The notes under the pieces: generated by a model | Database searches by the model: none | Told to the model about the DNA's origin: nothing | What the model saw: the letters and a program-made list of their open reading frames with translations, nothing else | Translations under genes and position numbers: made by a program | Shown here: piece after piece, positions 52,160-61,908 of the stretch | How positions within the stretch are numbered: the stretch's first letter is position 1 | Layout: the number at the start of each line of letters is the position of its first letter | NCBI GenBank assembly: GCA_964579305.1 | Contig: CAZOGY010000002.1 | Coordinates: 1-64,000 of the forward strand | Length of the DNA stretch: 64,000 nt | Source of the DNA: JBCBWG01 sp964579305 | GTDB taxonomy: Bacteria > Pseudomonadota > Alphaproteobacteria > Rhizobiales > Hyphomicrobiaceae | Direction: 5' to 3'

Positions 52160-54298
52160 TCATTCTGCGGCAGGTGCTAGGTCCCGACCGGGTGGATCTG
52201 GTGTGTCTTCGGGCATCGTAATCACAGGCTGCATGGCCTGCAGTGTCGCTTCGTCGAGATGGCAGGCGATCACGTGGCCCGGCGCCATAACACGTTCAGG
52301 CGGCTGGGTCTTTTCACACAACTCGCCCATCGCATAGGGGCACCGCGTTGAAAACGGACATCCCGCCGGCGGATTGGTTGGCGATGGCAACTCTCCGCTG
52401 AGGACGATCTTGCGTTTGCGCACGCGCGTGTCGGCGATGGGCACGGCGGCCAATAGCGCCTCTGTGTAAGGGTGATAGGGCGGGGAGAAGATCTCTTCGG
52501 TCGTGCCTTTTTCCATGATCTGGCCCAGGTACATCACGACGACGCGGTCTGAGAGGTAGCGGACGACGGACAGATCGTGGCTGATGAACAAAAGTGTCGT
52601 GCGATTATCGCGCTGGATGTCCATCAGCAGTTCGCTGACCGCGGCTTGCACCGAGACGTCGAGGGCGGAGACGGGCTCGTCGGCGATCACCACCTTCGGG
52701 TCACCCGCAAAGGCCCTTGCGATCCCGACGCGCTGCTTTTGACCGCCTGACAACTGACGCGGGCGTCGGTCGGCAAATTCGCGCGGCAATTTTACCGTGT
52801 CGAGGAGCTCGTAGACACGTGCGCGGATTTTGGCTGGGTCGCGTTCGACGCCGAACTTTCGGATCACGCGGGCGATCTGGTCGCCAACGGTGTGGCTCGG
52901 GTTCAAGGTGTCGAACGGATTTTGAAAGATCATTTGAAGCTGCGCGACGGTCTTGGCATCGCGGTCGCGGACGTCGAGCTGGCCCAACTCAAGGTCGCCA
53001 AGGAAGACTTCGCCGGCGGTTGCATCTTCCAGCCCCATCAGAACTTTGGCGAACGTCGATTTTCCGCAACCTGATTCGCCAACGATCGCAACGGTTTCCG
53101 CCTCGCGCGCGCGGAAACTCAGTTCTTCGTTCGCTTTGACCGTTTTGGTTTCGCCAACGAACATGATGCCGCTGCGCTGGACCTCGTAGTGCTTCGACAA
53201 GTCCTCAACGCGCAGAACCACATCACCTACTTCGATCGGCTCGCGCGCCTCATTCTGCGTGCGATGTGCCTGCCAGTCGATCTCGTCAACGCGGACGCAA
53301 CGCGCCAAATGTCCTGTTGGCATCGCGCCTTCGACATTGGGCGCAGCGTGCATGGCAATGGCGCCTTGGTCGCATCGGCCGGCTTGGAAAAACGCGCAAC
53401 GCGGACCGAAGTTACAGCCTTGCGGACGCTTGTGGGGCAACGGCAATTGCCCTGGGATTGCAACGAGCGGGCGGCTTGTCTTGTCGGCACCGGGCACGGG
53501 GATCGATGCGAAAAGCCCGCGCGTGTAGGGGTGAGCCATGTGATCAAAAACGGCACCGAGCGGGCCGACTTCGACAGCTTCGCCCGAATACATCACGGTG
53601 ACCGCATCACAGGTCTCAAGGATCAAGCCGAGATTGTGCGAGATATAAATCATCGACGTTCCGATCTCCTCGGAGATCTCTTTGATCAGCTCCACGATGC
53701 CAGCCTCGACCGTGACATCGAGGGCCGTTGTCGGCTCGTCGAGCAGCAACAGCCGCGGGTTTGAGAGCAAGGCCATCGCGATGACGACGCGCTGCTGCTG
53801 ACCGCCCGAAACCTGGTGGGGGTATGACGCCATGATCCGCCGGGGGTCTGGCAGACGGACTTTCTCCAGCATGGCCTCAACGCGGTCGCGGGCCTCCGAT
53901 TTCGTGACGTCTTCGTGGTAGAGGGGCACTTCGGTCAGTTGATCGGCAATCCGCATCGATGGGTTGAGCGACGCCATTGGCTCTTGATAAACCATCGCGA
54001 TTTCTGAGCCGCGGATCCGGCGCAATTCGGCTGCGCTCATTGTGCGCATGTCACGGCCCTGGAACAGGATCTCGCCTCCCGTGATCGCGCCGTTGCGGCC
54101 CATGTAATTCATGATGGCAAGCGCAACGGTTGACTTGCCGCAACCCGACTCACCAACGAGCCCATGTGCCTCGCCAGGCATCAGTTTCAAATTGAAATCG
54201 ACGACGGCTGGAATTTCTCCAGCGCGCACGAAATAGGAAACGGAGAGGTTCCGGCATTCGAGAACGGGAATGTTTTGGGGTGCGGTCGGGGTTTGCAT
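52160..54298 (-). CDS. fused dipeptide/oligopeptide ABC transporter ATPase (DppD-DppF fusion)
   Basis: 712 aa, two complete ATPase halves. Half 1 has Walker A GESGCGKS (49-56), signature SGGQQQR near 164, Walker B LLLLDEPT, and a cysteine cluster GCNFGPRCAFFQAGRC. Half 2 has Walker A GESGCGKS (407-414), signature LSGGQKQR, Walker B VVIADEP, and GCPFSTRCPYAMGELC. The HPYT and Cys-cluster tails mark the oligopeptide family, where they may carry an Fe-S cluster. It powers the importer encoded upstream by the binding protein and two permeases. The gap to the permease gene is 244 bp. Confidence 0.94.
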   Translation of the reverse strand: MQTPTAPQNIPVLECRNLSVSYFVRAGEIPAVVDFNLKLMPGEAHGLVGESGCGKSTVALAIMNYMGRNGAITGGEILFQGRDMRTMSAAELRRIRGSEIAMVYQEPMASLNPSMRIADQLTEVPLYHEDVTKSEARDRVEAMLEKVRLPDPRRIMASYPHQVSGGQQQRVVIAMALLSNPRLLLLDEPTTALDVTVEAGIVELIKEISEEIGTSMIYISHNLGLILETCDAVTVMYSGEAVEVGPLGAVFDHMAHPYTRGLFASIPVPGADKTSRPLVAIPGQLPLPHKRPQGCNFGPRCAFFQAGRCDQGAIAMHAAPNVEGAMPTGHLARCVRVDEIDWQAHRTQNEAREPIEVGDVVLRVEDLSKHYEVQRSGIMFVGETKTVKANEELSFRAREAETVAIVGESGCGKSTFAKVLMGLEDATAGEVFLGDLELGQLDVRDRDAKTVAQLQMIFQNPFDTLNPSHTVGDQIARVIRKFGVERDPAKIRARVYELLDTVKLPREFADRRPRQLSGGQKQRVGIARAFAGDPKVVIADEPVSALDVSVQAAVSELLMDIQRDNRTTLLFISHDLSVVRYLSDRVVVMYLGQIMEKGTTEEIFSPPYHPYTEALLAAVPIADTRVRKRKIVLSGELPSPTNPPAGCPFSTRCPYAMGELCEKTQPPERVMAPGHVIACHLDEATLQAMQPVITMPEDTPDPPGRDLAPAAE

Positions 54299-54542
54299 CT
54301 GTCAACGCGGGGTGATTGATGTTCAAGCGAAACGGCAGAAACGAGACCAGTGCAGGCAGAATAGAGGAGAGGGAACAGGCGACCGGGATTTGGGCGTAGG
54401 GAACGACGGGCGGCGCATGGGGCGCAGAGAATACCGTGTGGTGGCTCGCCTTGGTTGCAATACCAGCAGCCGCGCTGCGGCAACTCTATTCCATTGCCCA
54501 CTTACCATTGGTTGCCCGCTCCACGCCACTCACCCGATCCCC

Positions 54543-55466
54543 TCAGTCTTTTAACGCAACTTCTCGCAGGCCGTCGGCGAGCATATTGAAGCCCAGAACC
54601 AATAGCGAAACCGCGACAGCGGGAATAATGGCCATGTACCAGAAACCGGCGAGGACAAATGGCCGAGCTTCGGTAATCATCCCACCCCAATCGGGATCGG
54701 GCGGCGGCAACCCCAGGCCCAAGAAACCCAGCGCGCCAATTGTGATTGTCGTATAGCCCATCCGCAGACAGAAATCGACAATGAGCGGTCCGCGCGCGTT
54801 CGGCAGGATCTCCCAAAACATAATGTACCAGGGACTTTCGCCACGTGTCTGGGCGGCGATCACATATTCGCGGGTCGCAATGTCGAGCGTTAATGATCGC
54901 ACAATTCGCATGATGCCAGGTGACGACGCAAACACAACAGCCAGCACGATATTCGCGCCGGATGCCCCGAATTTCGCGATGATCAAAACATATAGCACCA
55001 TGACTGGAAATGACAGGATCACGTTTGCAAAAAATGTGATCACCTCGTCGATCCAACCGCGGAAGTACCCAGCGGCAAGACCCATCGCGATCCCGACCAA
55101 ATAGGCGGCTGCCGTTGCAAGCGTTGCATAAAACAGCACCCGTTGGCCGCCCCAAATCAGGCGTGACAACAAATCGCGACCGAGCTGGTCGGTGCCTAAC
55201 CAAAACGTGCCGCCGTCGATCGGATTTGCCGCGCCGGGGAATTGCAGTGGAATTTGCGGCAGGTTCGGATCGTAGGGCGCAATAATCGGTGCGAGCAGCG
55301 CCATAAGCGCAAAACCGGTGATGATAATCGCGCCGATTGTGCCAATCACGCTTTCGCGCAGGAGCCATAGACTCGAAATCCACCGTGTGACCCGAGAGGG
55401 GCGCTTTGATGGTGGCGCATTCGGTGCGTCATCGACGATCGGGCCCGGGGCTGGTGAAACTGACAT
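54543..55466 (-). CDS. peptide ABC transporter permease (DppC type)
   Basis: 307 aa from ATG 55466, with AAGGGC upstream. A cytoplasmic Pro/Ser-rich leader precedes the first TM helix (SVIGTIGAIIITGFALMALL), then the periplasmic LGTDQLGRDLLSRLIWGGQ motif that marks DppC/OppC proteins. The remaining TM segments follow, with the EAA-type coupling motif AAQTRGESPWYIMFWEILPN. It forms the channel with the DppB-type subunit, from whose gene it is separated by 10 bp. Confidence 0.94.
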   Translation of the reverse strand: MSVSPAPGPIVDDAPNAPPSKRPSRVTRWISSLWLLRESVIGTIGAIIITGFALMALLAPIIAPYDPNLPQIPLQFPGAANPIDGGTFWLGTDQLGRDLLSRLIWGGQRVLFYATLATAAAYLVGIAMGLAAGYFRGWIDEVITFFANVILSFPVMVLYVLIIAKFGASGANIVLAVVFASSPGIMRIVRSLTLDIATREYVIAAQTRGESPWYIMFWEILPNARGPLIVDFCLRMGYTTITIGALGFLGLGLPPPDPDWGGMITEARPFVLAGFWYMAIIPAVAVSLLVLGFNMLADGLREVALKD

Positions 55467-55476
55467 CTGCAAGCCC

Positions 55477-56409
55477 TTAATTAAATCGGATGCGTGGATT
55501 GAGGTAAGTATAGGCAATATCGCCGAGTGTTTGGGTGAGAACCGCCACGAACACGGCAACAAGGGCGCAGGCTTCGATCACGTAAATATCGCGCCGCAAT
55601 GCAGCTTCCAAAAGCAACGCGCCAAACCCTTTATAGCCAAAGGCGTATTCGGTCACGACAACACCGGATAGCAACCAGTTGAATTGCAACATAATCACCG
55701 TGAACGGTGCGATCAGCGCGTTGCGCAAGGCGTGGCGCATGACAACGCGCTCGTAGGGCAAGCCCTTGAGGATTGCGGTCCTTATATATTGAGAGGTCAT
55801 TACCTCGGCCATGGACGCACGGGTCATGCGCGCAATGTAACCGAAGCCATAAAGCGTCAGGACCAGGACGGGTAGCACCAGCTCAATCGCGTTGAACCCG
55901 TCGGCCATACCGGACGTGCCGGGCAGCCAGCCAAGCCAAACAACGAAAATCGCGCTGAGGATGACGGCGCTGGCATATTCCGGAATTGACGTGGTGATGA
56001 TCGAAACAAACGAGATAACACGGTCCTGCAACGAACCTTCTTTGACACCGGCCAGAACGCCGAGAACCAAGGCAAGCGCCACCATTAAAGCAAAGGTGAT
56101 ACCGGCAAGAATGGCGGTGTTGGCGAGCCTGTTCCAGAAAATTTCGCTAACCGGCACCTTATAGATAATGCTGTTGCCCAGATCGCCGGCCGCGATACGG
56201 GCAAGCCATTCAAAATAGCGCTGCACAACGGGCTTGTCGTAGCCGTTCTGCTCTATCCACGCGGTTAATTGCTCGGGCTGGGCGTAAGGGCCCAGAACGC
56301 TTCTTGCGACGAGCGTCGGGTCAGCCTCATTCAAAAAGAACAAGAGCAGGCTGACCACCAGCATTATCAGGATCATCACGCCGAACCGGCGCGCAAGAAG
56401 TATCAGCAT
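55477..56409 (-). CDS. peptide ABC transporter permease (DppB type)
   Basis: 310 aa from ATG 56409. The N-terminal TM (FGVMILIMLVVSLLLFFL) is followed by the long periplasmic loop typical of DppB and by GDLGNSIIYKVPVSEIF. The coupling motif is YIRTAILKGLPYERVVMRHALRN, cited in part as AILKGLPYERVVMRH. The C-terminus has GVVVTEYAFGYKGFGALLLEA, in part VVVTEYAFGYKGFG. It pairs with the DppC-type permease downstream (10 bp) to form the translocation path. The binding-protein gene ends 184 bp upstream. Confidence 0.94.
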   Translation of the reverse strand: MLILLARRFGVMILIMLVVSLLLFFLNEADPTLVARSVLGPYAQPEQLTAWIEQNGYDKPVVQRYFEWLARIAAGDLGNSIIYKVPVSEIFWNRLANTAILAGITFALMVALALVLGVLAGVKEGSLQDRVISFVSIITTSIPEYASAVILSAIFVVWLGWLPGTSGMADGFNAIELVLPVLVLTLYGFGYIARMTRASMAEVMTSQYIRTAILKGLPYERVVMRHALRNALIAPFTVIMLQFNWLLSGVVVTEYAFGYKGFGALLLEAALRRDIYVIEACALVAVFVAVLTQTLGDIAYTYLNPRIRFN

Positions 56410-56593
56410 GTCATTTTCCAGTTCGCCTATCAGGGTCCCACGGCGAACGCGCGGAAAGCTGCGGCCGTTGCCCACGGCATCGCGGCAATTCAGCAGCAGC
56501 GCGAACGCTGCTGCTGTCAGTTCACGGTCTTTGTCCTGCTCTTTTAGCGATCTTCACAACGCAATTTGCAACAGGAGACGCGACCCGATGCGA

Positions 56594-58354
56594 TCAGGTA
56601 TCCAGCCACACATTCTGGAATTGGTGGTACAGGGTCGGATGGACCTCGAGGCCTTTGACCTTTTTGTTGATACCTTTTGAAACGCGGCACCAAAGCGGCT
56701 GCGGAATGACCGCGGCGTCCTGCAGAATTTTCCGGCATTCCGTCACTTTTTCGCGGCGCTTGTTAATGTCGAGTTCGGCCTCTGCCTCATCCAACGCCTT
56801 GTCGAAGGCCGGATCAGAGAACGCGCTTTCGTTCCACGGCACACCGGAGCGGTAGGCAAGCGAGAGCACCATCGTCCCAAGCGGACGGTGCGTCCACGCC
56901 GTGAAGCCCCAGGGCGCTTGGGTCCAGATTTCCCAATACTGGCTCGACGGCATCTTATTGATCGTGATGTCAATGCCCGCTGGCGCGCACTGAGCTTTGA
57001 GGATGGACAGCGTTGATGTCATCCAAGGGCCGTTGGTATCGCCATTCGCGATTGAGACACGCAAACCGTTCTCGTAGCCGGCGTCTTTAAGGAGCTTTTT
57101 GGCCAACTCGATATCGCGCTTGGGTTTTGGCAAGTCTGCATAGTCGGGGTGAACGGGGCAGACATGGTCGTTTTCCGCCGGCACGCCCAAACCGGAAAAG
57201 CCTTTCTCCGCCAGCTCATTATGATCCATGCACGCCATGATCGCGCGGCGGACGTTGACGTTATCGAACGGCTTTTCAGTGATGCGGAAGCGGGCCACGG
57301 CTGTTTGCGCCGTCGTTGCCGTTTTCACGTCGAGGGTGGGGATCCGCTTGATCGTTTGTACCGATTCAACGGGCAGACGATAAAGCGTATCAACCTGGTT
57401 GGAGATCAATGCTGCCACCCAGGCGTTGGTATCCTGGCCGTGGTCGATGTATTGGATTTCGTCCAGGTAGAAGTCTCCGGCCCACCAACCTGTCTGGCGT
57501 TTTTTCAGGACGGCTTTTTCGCCAACGCGGAACTCTGCCAGCTCCATGGGGCCGGTTCCGATTGGATTTTTCGACAGATCGGCCGGGCCATCCTTTCCAA
57601 ACGAGCGGTGCACGATCGCTGTTGGGTAGTTGTAGAAGTTCTCCGGCATGGCCAAGGCCGGCTGACGCAAGTTGAACTTGATCGTGTGATCATCGACCAC
57701 CTCGACGGCACCTGAGATGCCGCGTTTGATCATTTTTGGTTTGCCGTCTTTGTCCTTTTCGCCAGAGTCGATTTCTTCAACCATGGCGCTAAACAGGCCC
57801 AGGTTCGATGAGCCGGTCTGCGGATCAAGCCAACGGTTGACCGTATGGGCGACGTCTTCTGCGGTGAATGCATCACCGTTCGACCACGTGATATCTTTGC
57901 GCAGGTGGAACACCCACGACTTGAGGTCGTCTGAGGCCTCCCAACGCTCCGCCAGATAGGGCACGGTGACGTTGTCTTCCTGTGTGCGCGTCAGGTACTC
58001 GACGATGAACCGCGCCACGTTCGACTTTTCCGTCCAGTCGAATGTTGCTGGATCGGTCATCTCCTGGACCACCATCGACACACGCAGCGTGCCGCCCATT
58101 TTCGGCGTGCCTTGCGCGGCCGCCGGCGACGCAAACGGCGCCCCGCCAACGAGCGTGTCAGCCATGGCGTAAGCAGCCGTGCTGGTCATACCCAGCAGGC
58201 AGGCTTGACGCAGGAAGTCGCGGCGATCAATGACGCCACGGTCAAGCTGATCGGTCAGTTCCGGCAGGTAGGCGTGCGTTTCAGCACCCCAAGCCCGTTC
58301 CATCGGCAGCAGATATTTGCGCCGGTCACGACCCAGCACCCATTTCATTGACAT
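56594..58354 (-). CDS. Tat-exported ABC peptide-binding protein (family 5)
   Basis: 586 aa from ATG 58354, seven bases after GGAG. Instead of a short Sec signal it has a long leader with a twin-arginine motif DRRDFLRQACLLG (Arg44-Arg45) and an Ala-rich cleavage region (FASPAAAQG), so Tat export of a folded protein is expected. The mature SBP_bac_5 protein has PYLAERWEASDDLKSWVFHLR, in part AERWEASDDLKSWVFHLR, and ITWSNGDAFTAEDVAHTVNR. It is the first gene of a four-gene importer operon (binding protein, DppB, DppC, fused ATPase). Likely cargo is a peptide or related solute; identity is unknown. Confidence 0.93.
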   Translation of the reverse strand: MSMKWVLGRDRRKYLLPMERAWGAETHAYLPELTDQLDRGVIDRRDFLRQACLLGMTSTAAYAMADTLVGGAPFASPAAAQGTPKMGGTLRVSMVVQEMTDPATFDWTEKSNVARFIVEYLTRTQEDNVTVPYLAERWEASDDLKSWVFHLRKDITWSNGDAFTAEDVAHTVNRWLDPQTGSSNLGLFSAMVEEIDSGEKDKDGKPKMIKRGISGAVEVVDDHTIKFNLRQPALAMPENFYNYPTAIVHRSFGKDGPADLSKNPIGTGPMELAEFRVGEKAVLKKRQTGWWAGDFYLDEIQYIDHGQDTNAWVAALISNQVDTLYRLPVESVQTIKRIPTLDVKTATTAQTAVARFRITEKPFDNVNVRRAIMACMDHNELAEKGFSGLGVPAENDHVCPVHPDYADLPKPKRDIELAKKLLKDAGYENGLRVSIANGDTNGPWMTSTLSILKAQCAPAGIDITINKMPSSQYWEIWTQAPWGFTAWTHRPLGTMVLSLAYRSGVPWNESAFSDPAFDKALDEAEAELDINKRREKVTECRKILQDAAVIPQPLWCRVSKGINKKVKGLEVHPTLYHQFQNVWLDT

Positions 58355-58678
58355 TGTGCATCTCCGGTTGCGGGCACGGACCTGGCGCCAGCCGGTCCCT
58401 TGACGCGCCCTGTGCGCGATCCCCCGTTGATGTCGGGCGCCGCGCGTATGCAGCGCACGGGGATCTGCCAGTTGAGGATGGCATGGGTATTAGAGCAAAC
58501 GCAGCTGGCGTTGGCCACCGGCAAAGTGTCTTGCCTGATCAGCACAGCGCGCGCCGTTTCACGCGGCGGCGAAAAGCTGTGGGGCTGGCGGGCAGCCGCG
58601 GATCCGCGTTGGATCGTGCGGCGTGTGTGCTTGGCGCGCACTTGAGCGTCCGGGCGGGCTCGGCTAACGGCCAAGTCC
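58355..58678. promoter_or_regulatory. divergent intergenic region (peptide importer / parC)
   Basis: 324 bp between divergent genes. It holds the promoters of the importer operon and of parC. No gene, clear palindrome or riboswitch was found. Confidence 0.4.
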
Positions 58679-60940
58679 ATGAGCGACACACCGATTCCCC
58701 CGACCACAGGTCCGATCGAGCCCGTTTCCCTGCGCGAAGCGCTTGAACAGCGTTACCTTGAGTATGCGCTGTCGACGATCATGCACCGTGCGCTGCCCGA
58801 CGTGCGCGATGGCTTGAAGCCCGTGCACCGGCGCATCTTGTTTGCGATGCGCGAACTGCGGCTCAATCCAGATCAGGGCTATAAAAAGTGCGCCAAGATC
58901 GTCGGCGAGGTGATGGGTAACTTCCACCCGCACGGCGACCAGGCGATTTACGACGCGCTTGTGCGGCTCGCGCAAGACTTTGCGGTGCGCTATCCGCTGG
59001 TCGACGGGCAGGGCAACTTCGGCAACATCGACGGCGATAACGCGGCTGCCATGCGGTATACGGAAAGCCGCATGACCGAGGTCGCCACGCTCCTCTTGGA
59101 GGCGATCGATCAAGACACGGTCGACTTTCGCCCGACTTATGACGGCGCCAACGAAGAGCCGGTCGTGCTGCCGGCGGCTTTCCCCAATCTGCTTGCCAAC
59201 GGCTCATCTGGCATCGCGGTCGGCATGGCGACCAATATTCCGCCGCACAACGTGGAAGAGCTGTGCAACGCATTGCTCCATCTGATCAAATTCCCGAACG
59301 CGACGGTTGAAAAACTGGTTGAGTTCGTGCCTGGCCCGGATTTCCCGACCGGCGGCCTCATTGTCGAAGACCGCGCCTCCATCATCGAAACGTATCGAAC
59401 GGGCCGCGGAGGATTTCGTCTGCGCGCGCGGTGGCATCGCGAGGACACGAGCCGTGGCGGCTACCAAGTCGTCGTCACGGAGATCCCGTATCAGGTCCAA
59501 AAGGCCAAGCTTGTTGAAAAGATCGCGGATCTGATCGTGGAAAAGCGCTTGCCGCTTCTGGCAAGCGACGGCATCCGCGATGAGAGCGCCGAAGAGATCC
59601 GGCTCGTGATCGAGCCGAAATCACGCAGCGTCGATCCGCTCGTCATGATGGAAAGCTTGTTCAAGCTGACGGATCTGGAGATCCGGTTCGGGTTGAACAT
59701 GAACGTGCTTTCAGGCGGCCAAGTGCCCAACGTGCTCGGCCTGCGTGACGTGCTGTGGCAATGGCTGGAACACCGCATCGACGTTCTGATCCGGCGCACC
59801 AACCACCGGCTTGGCAAGATCGCGCACCGGCTGGAAGTTCTCGACGGATACCTGATCGCGTTCCTCAACATCGATGAGGTGATCCGGATCATCCGGTTTG
59901 AAGACGAGCCGAAGCAGAAACTGATTTCCACGTTCAACCTCACCGACGTGCAGGCTGAAGCGATCTTGAACCTGCGTTTGCGGGCGCTGTCGAAGCTTGA
60001 GGAAATGGAAATCCGCGCCGAGCACGACCGCCTGACGGAAGAGCAGCGCCAGCTACAGGCACTTCTGGCCTCAGAAGACCTGCAGTGGAACAAGGTCTCT
60101 GAAGAGATCCGCGATGTGCGCAAGGCTTACGCGAAGTCGACCCCGCTCGGTCGCCGCCGCAGCGAACTGGCCGATGCGCCCGATATCGATGTCGACCTTG
60201 ACGAGGCAATGATCGAACGCGAGCCGATTACGGTCGTGTTGTCGGAAAAGGGCTGGGTGCGCGCGCTGAAAGGCCACCACGACGACCTGTCACGTCTCGA
60301 TTTCAAACAAGGCGATCAGCTCAAGTTCGCGGTCAAGGCGCAGACGACGGACAAAGTGCTCCTGTTTGCGACCAACGGGCGCTTTTTCACCTTGGCCGGC
60401 GACCAGTTGCCGGGCGGACGCGGGCACGGCGAGCCTCTGCGTCTGATGGTCGACTTGGAAGAAAACTGCGTGCCGATCGCCATGTTCGTCCACAAGCCAG
60501 GGCGCAAGTTGCTTGTCGCCAGTTCAGCCGGCAACGGTTTTATCGTTGCTGAGGATGACGTGTTGGCGTCGAAACGGACGGGCAAGCAAGTTCTGAACGT
60601 CTCAGGTGCAGATGAAGCAGCGGTGGTCACCGTCGTGCCTGAAAACGCAGCCCATGTCGCGGTGGTGGGCGATCATCGCAAACTGATTGTGTTTGCGATC
60701 GACGAGTTGCCAGAGATGGGCCGGGGCAAGGGCGTGCGTATGCAGCGGTATTCAGGCGGGGCTGGGCTTGCCGATGTCAAAGCATTCGCGGGCGAGCCGG
60801 GCCTGACATGGCTTGACGCGGCGGGGCGGACATTCACCCTTGCTGATTTTTCTGAGTGGGTTGGTGCGCGGGCGTCAGCCGGCAAGCCAGTGCCCAAAGG
60901 CTTCCCGCGGTCTGGCAAGTTCGGCGGCGGCGAGCTGTGA
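58679..60940 (+). CDS. parC: DNA topoisomerase IV subunit A
   Basis: 753 aa. The breakage-reunion domain has ALEQRYLEYALSTIMHRALPDVRDGLKPVH, cited as LEYALSTIMHRALPDVRDG, VGEVMGNFHPHGDQAIYDA, and the catalytic Tyr127 in AAAMRYTESRM. The C-terminal beta-pinwheel repeats are shorter than in GyrA and lack a clear GyrA box, and the N-terminus with SLREALEQRY favours ParC. Topoisomerase IV decatenates daughter chromosomes. At the quinolone-contact position equivalent to Ser80 of E. coli ParC this protein has Gln88, with Asp92 at the Glu84 position. parE is not in the window. Confidence 0.95.
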   Translation: MSDTPIPPTTGPIEPVSLREALEQRYLEYALSTIMHRALPDVRDGLKPVHRRILFAMRELRLNPDQGYKKCAKIVGEVMGNFHPHGDQAIYDALVRLAQDFAVRYPLVDGQGNFGNIDGDNAAAMRYTESRMTEVATLLLEAIDQDTVDFRPTYDGANEEPVVLPAAFPNLLANGSSGIAVGMATNIPPHNVEELCNALLHLIKFPNATVEKLVEFVPGPDFPTGGLIVEDRASIIETYRTGRGGFRLRARWHREDTSRGGYQVVVTEIPYQVQKAKLVEKIADLIVEKRLPLLASDGIRDESAEEIRLVIEPKSRSVDPLVMMESLFKLTDLEIRFGLNMNVLSGGQVPNVLGLRDVLWQWLEHRIDVLIRRTNHRLGKIAHRLEVLDGYLIAFLNIDEVIRIIRFEDEPKQKLISTFNLTDVQAEAILNLRLRALSKLEEMEIRAEHDRLTEEQRQLQALLASEDLQWNKVSEEIRDVRKAYAKSTPLGRRRSELADAPDIDVDLDEAMIEREPITVVLSEKGWVRALKGHHDDLSRLDFKQGDQLKFAVKAQTTDKVLLFATNGRFFTLAGDQLPGGRGHGEPLRLMVDLEENCVPIAMFVHKPGRKLLVASSAGNGFIVAEDDVLASKRTGKQVLNVSGADEAAVVTVVPENAAHVAVVGDHRKLIVFAIDELPEMGRGKGVRMQRYSGGAGLADVKAFAGEPGLTWLDAAGRTFTLADFSEWVGARASAGKPVPKGFPRSGKFGGGEL

Positions 60941-60975
60941 TCGGTTGCGCTCCGCCCTTCCCACAGCCGGCCGCT

Positions 60976-61644
60976 TCAGCGGCGGGTCAATTCGGGCGTC
61001 TCGGTTGCCAGGATTTTGAGGGCGAACGCGCCGAAGATGCCAGCAAACGAGAGGTCAAGCGCGCGCAGCATCCAAGGCTTGGCACGCAACCAGGCGATCA
61101 ATCCGTCGGCAGCCGCAATCATCGCAATCGCCAACGGTAGCGAAAACGCAACGAAGTAAACTCCCAGAAAAATCAATTTGGCCTGCCCGTGCGGGTCGCC
61201 TGGCTCGACGAATTGCGGCAGAAACGTCACGAAAAACAGCACGATCTTGGGATTGGTGAGGTTGACGGCCAAACCCGTGAGATAGGTCAGGCGCAGGCTT
61301 GTCTGCGCGCTATTTGGGCCGTTGGTGACCGGCATCACGGAACCGTTCCGGATGGCATCGAGCGCCAACCACAACAGATAAACGGCGCCAATGATTTTGA
61401 GCGCCAAAAACCCGGTCTGAGATGCAGCCAGCAGCGCCGACACGCCCACGGCTGCCAAAGTTGTGTGGATGAGGCAGCCCGATAGCGCACCTGCCATGGC
61501 CGCTATTCCACAGCTTCGCCCACCGGTCAGCGTGCGTGCCAGGAACAGGCTCATGTCGGGGCCGGGCGTGATGAACAAGACCGCGCAGGCAACCGTGTAG
61601 GCGAGCAGAACGGGCCACGACGGCACCATGTCAACGAACATCAT
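60976..61644 (-). CDS. LysE family exporter
   Basis: 222 aa from ATG 61644, nine bases after GGAGAC. The LysE/RhtB signature is at the N-terminus (AVLFITPGPDMSLFLARTL), followed by GGRSCGIAAMAGALSGCLIH and the second-half motif LAVNLTNPKIVLFFVTFLPQF, in part NLTNPKIVLFFVTFLPQF. About six TM segments are present. These proteins export amino acids or their analogues; the substrate is unknown. It converges with parC over 35 bp. Confidence 0.92.
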   Translation of the reverse strand: MMFVDMVPSWPVLLAYTVACAVLFITPGPDMSLFLARTLTGGRSCGIAAMAGALSGCLIHTTLAAVGVSALLAASQTGFLALKIIGAVYLLWLALDAIRNGSVMPVTNGPNSAQTSLRLTYLTGLAVNLTNPKIVLFFVTFLPQFVEPGDPHGQAKLIFLGVYFVAFSLPLAIAMIAAADGLIAWLRAKPWMLRALDLSFAGIFGAFALKILATETPELTRR

Positions 61645-61908
61645 ATTACTCTGTCTCCATGCGCATGGCGTTTTGAGCACGCAATTCTCAAACCGCGTTC
61701 GCAAGCCATTGGTTGACGGCGCAGCCTGTGCTTATTAGGCGGCTGTCTCGCTGGCGGTGTCCATCCGTCGAGTTGCGAGGGGACGGCGCCGGGGCCGCGC
61801 AGGCGTGTGTTGCGGGCCGCCATCGGCGTGTCATCACGGTGTGTTTGCGATCGCCAGGGTGTCACGGGGGGCGTCGAGCGCGCCAACGGCAGCGAGGGAG
61901 CCTATGGC

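Noticed and set aside
54502..55383. 293-aa Arg/His-rich ORF within the DppC-type permease gene
   Set aside because: It lies in another frame of a well-supported permease and has no conserved features.
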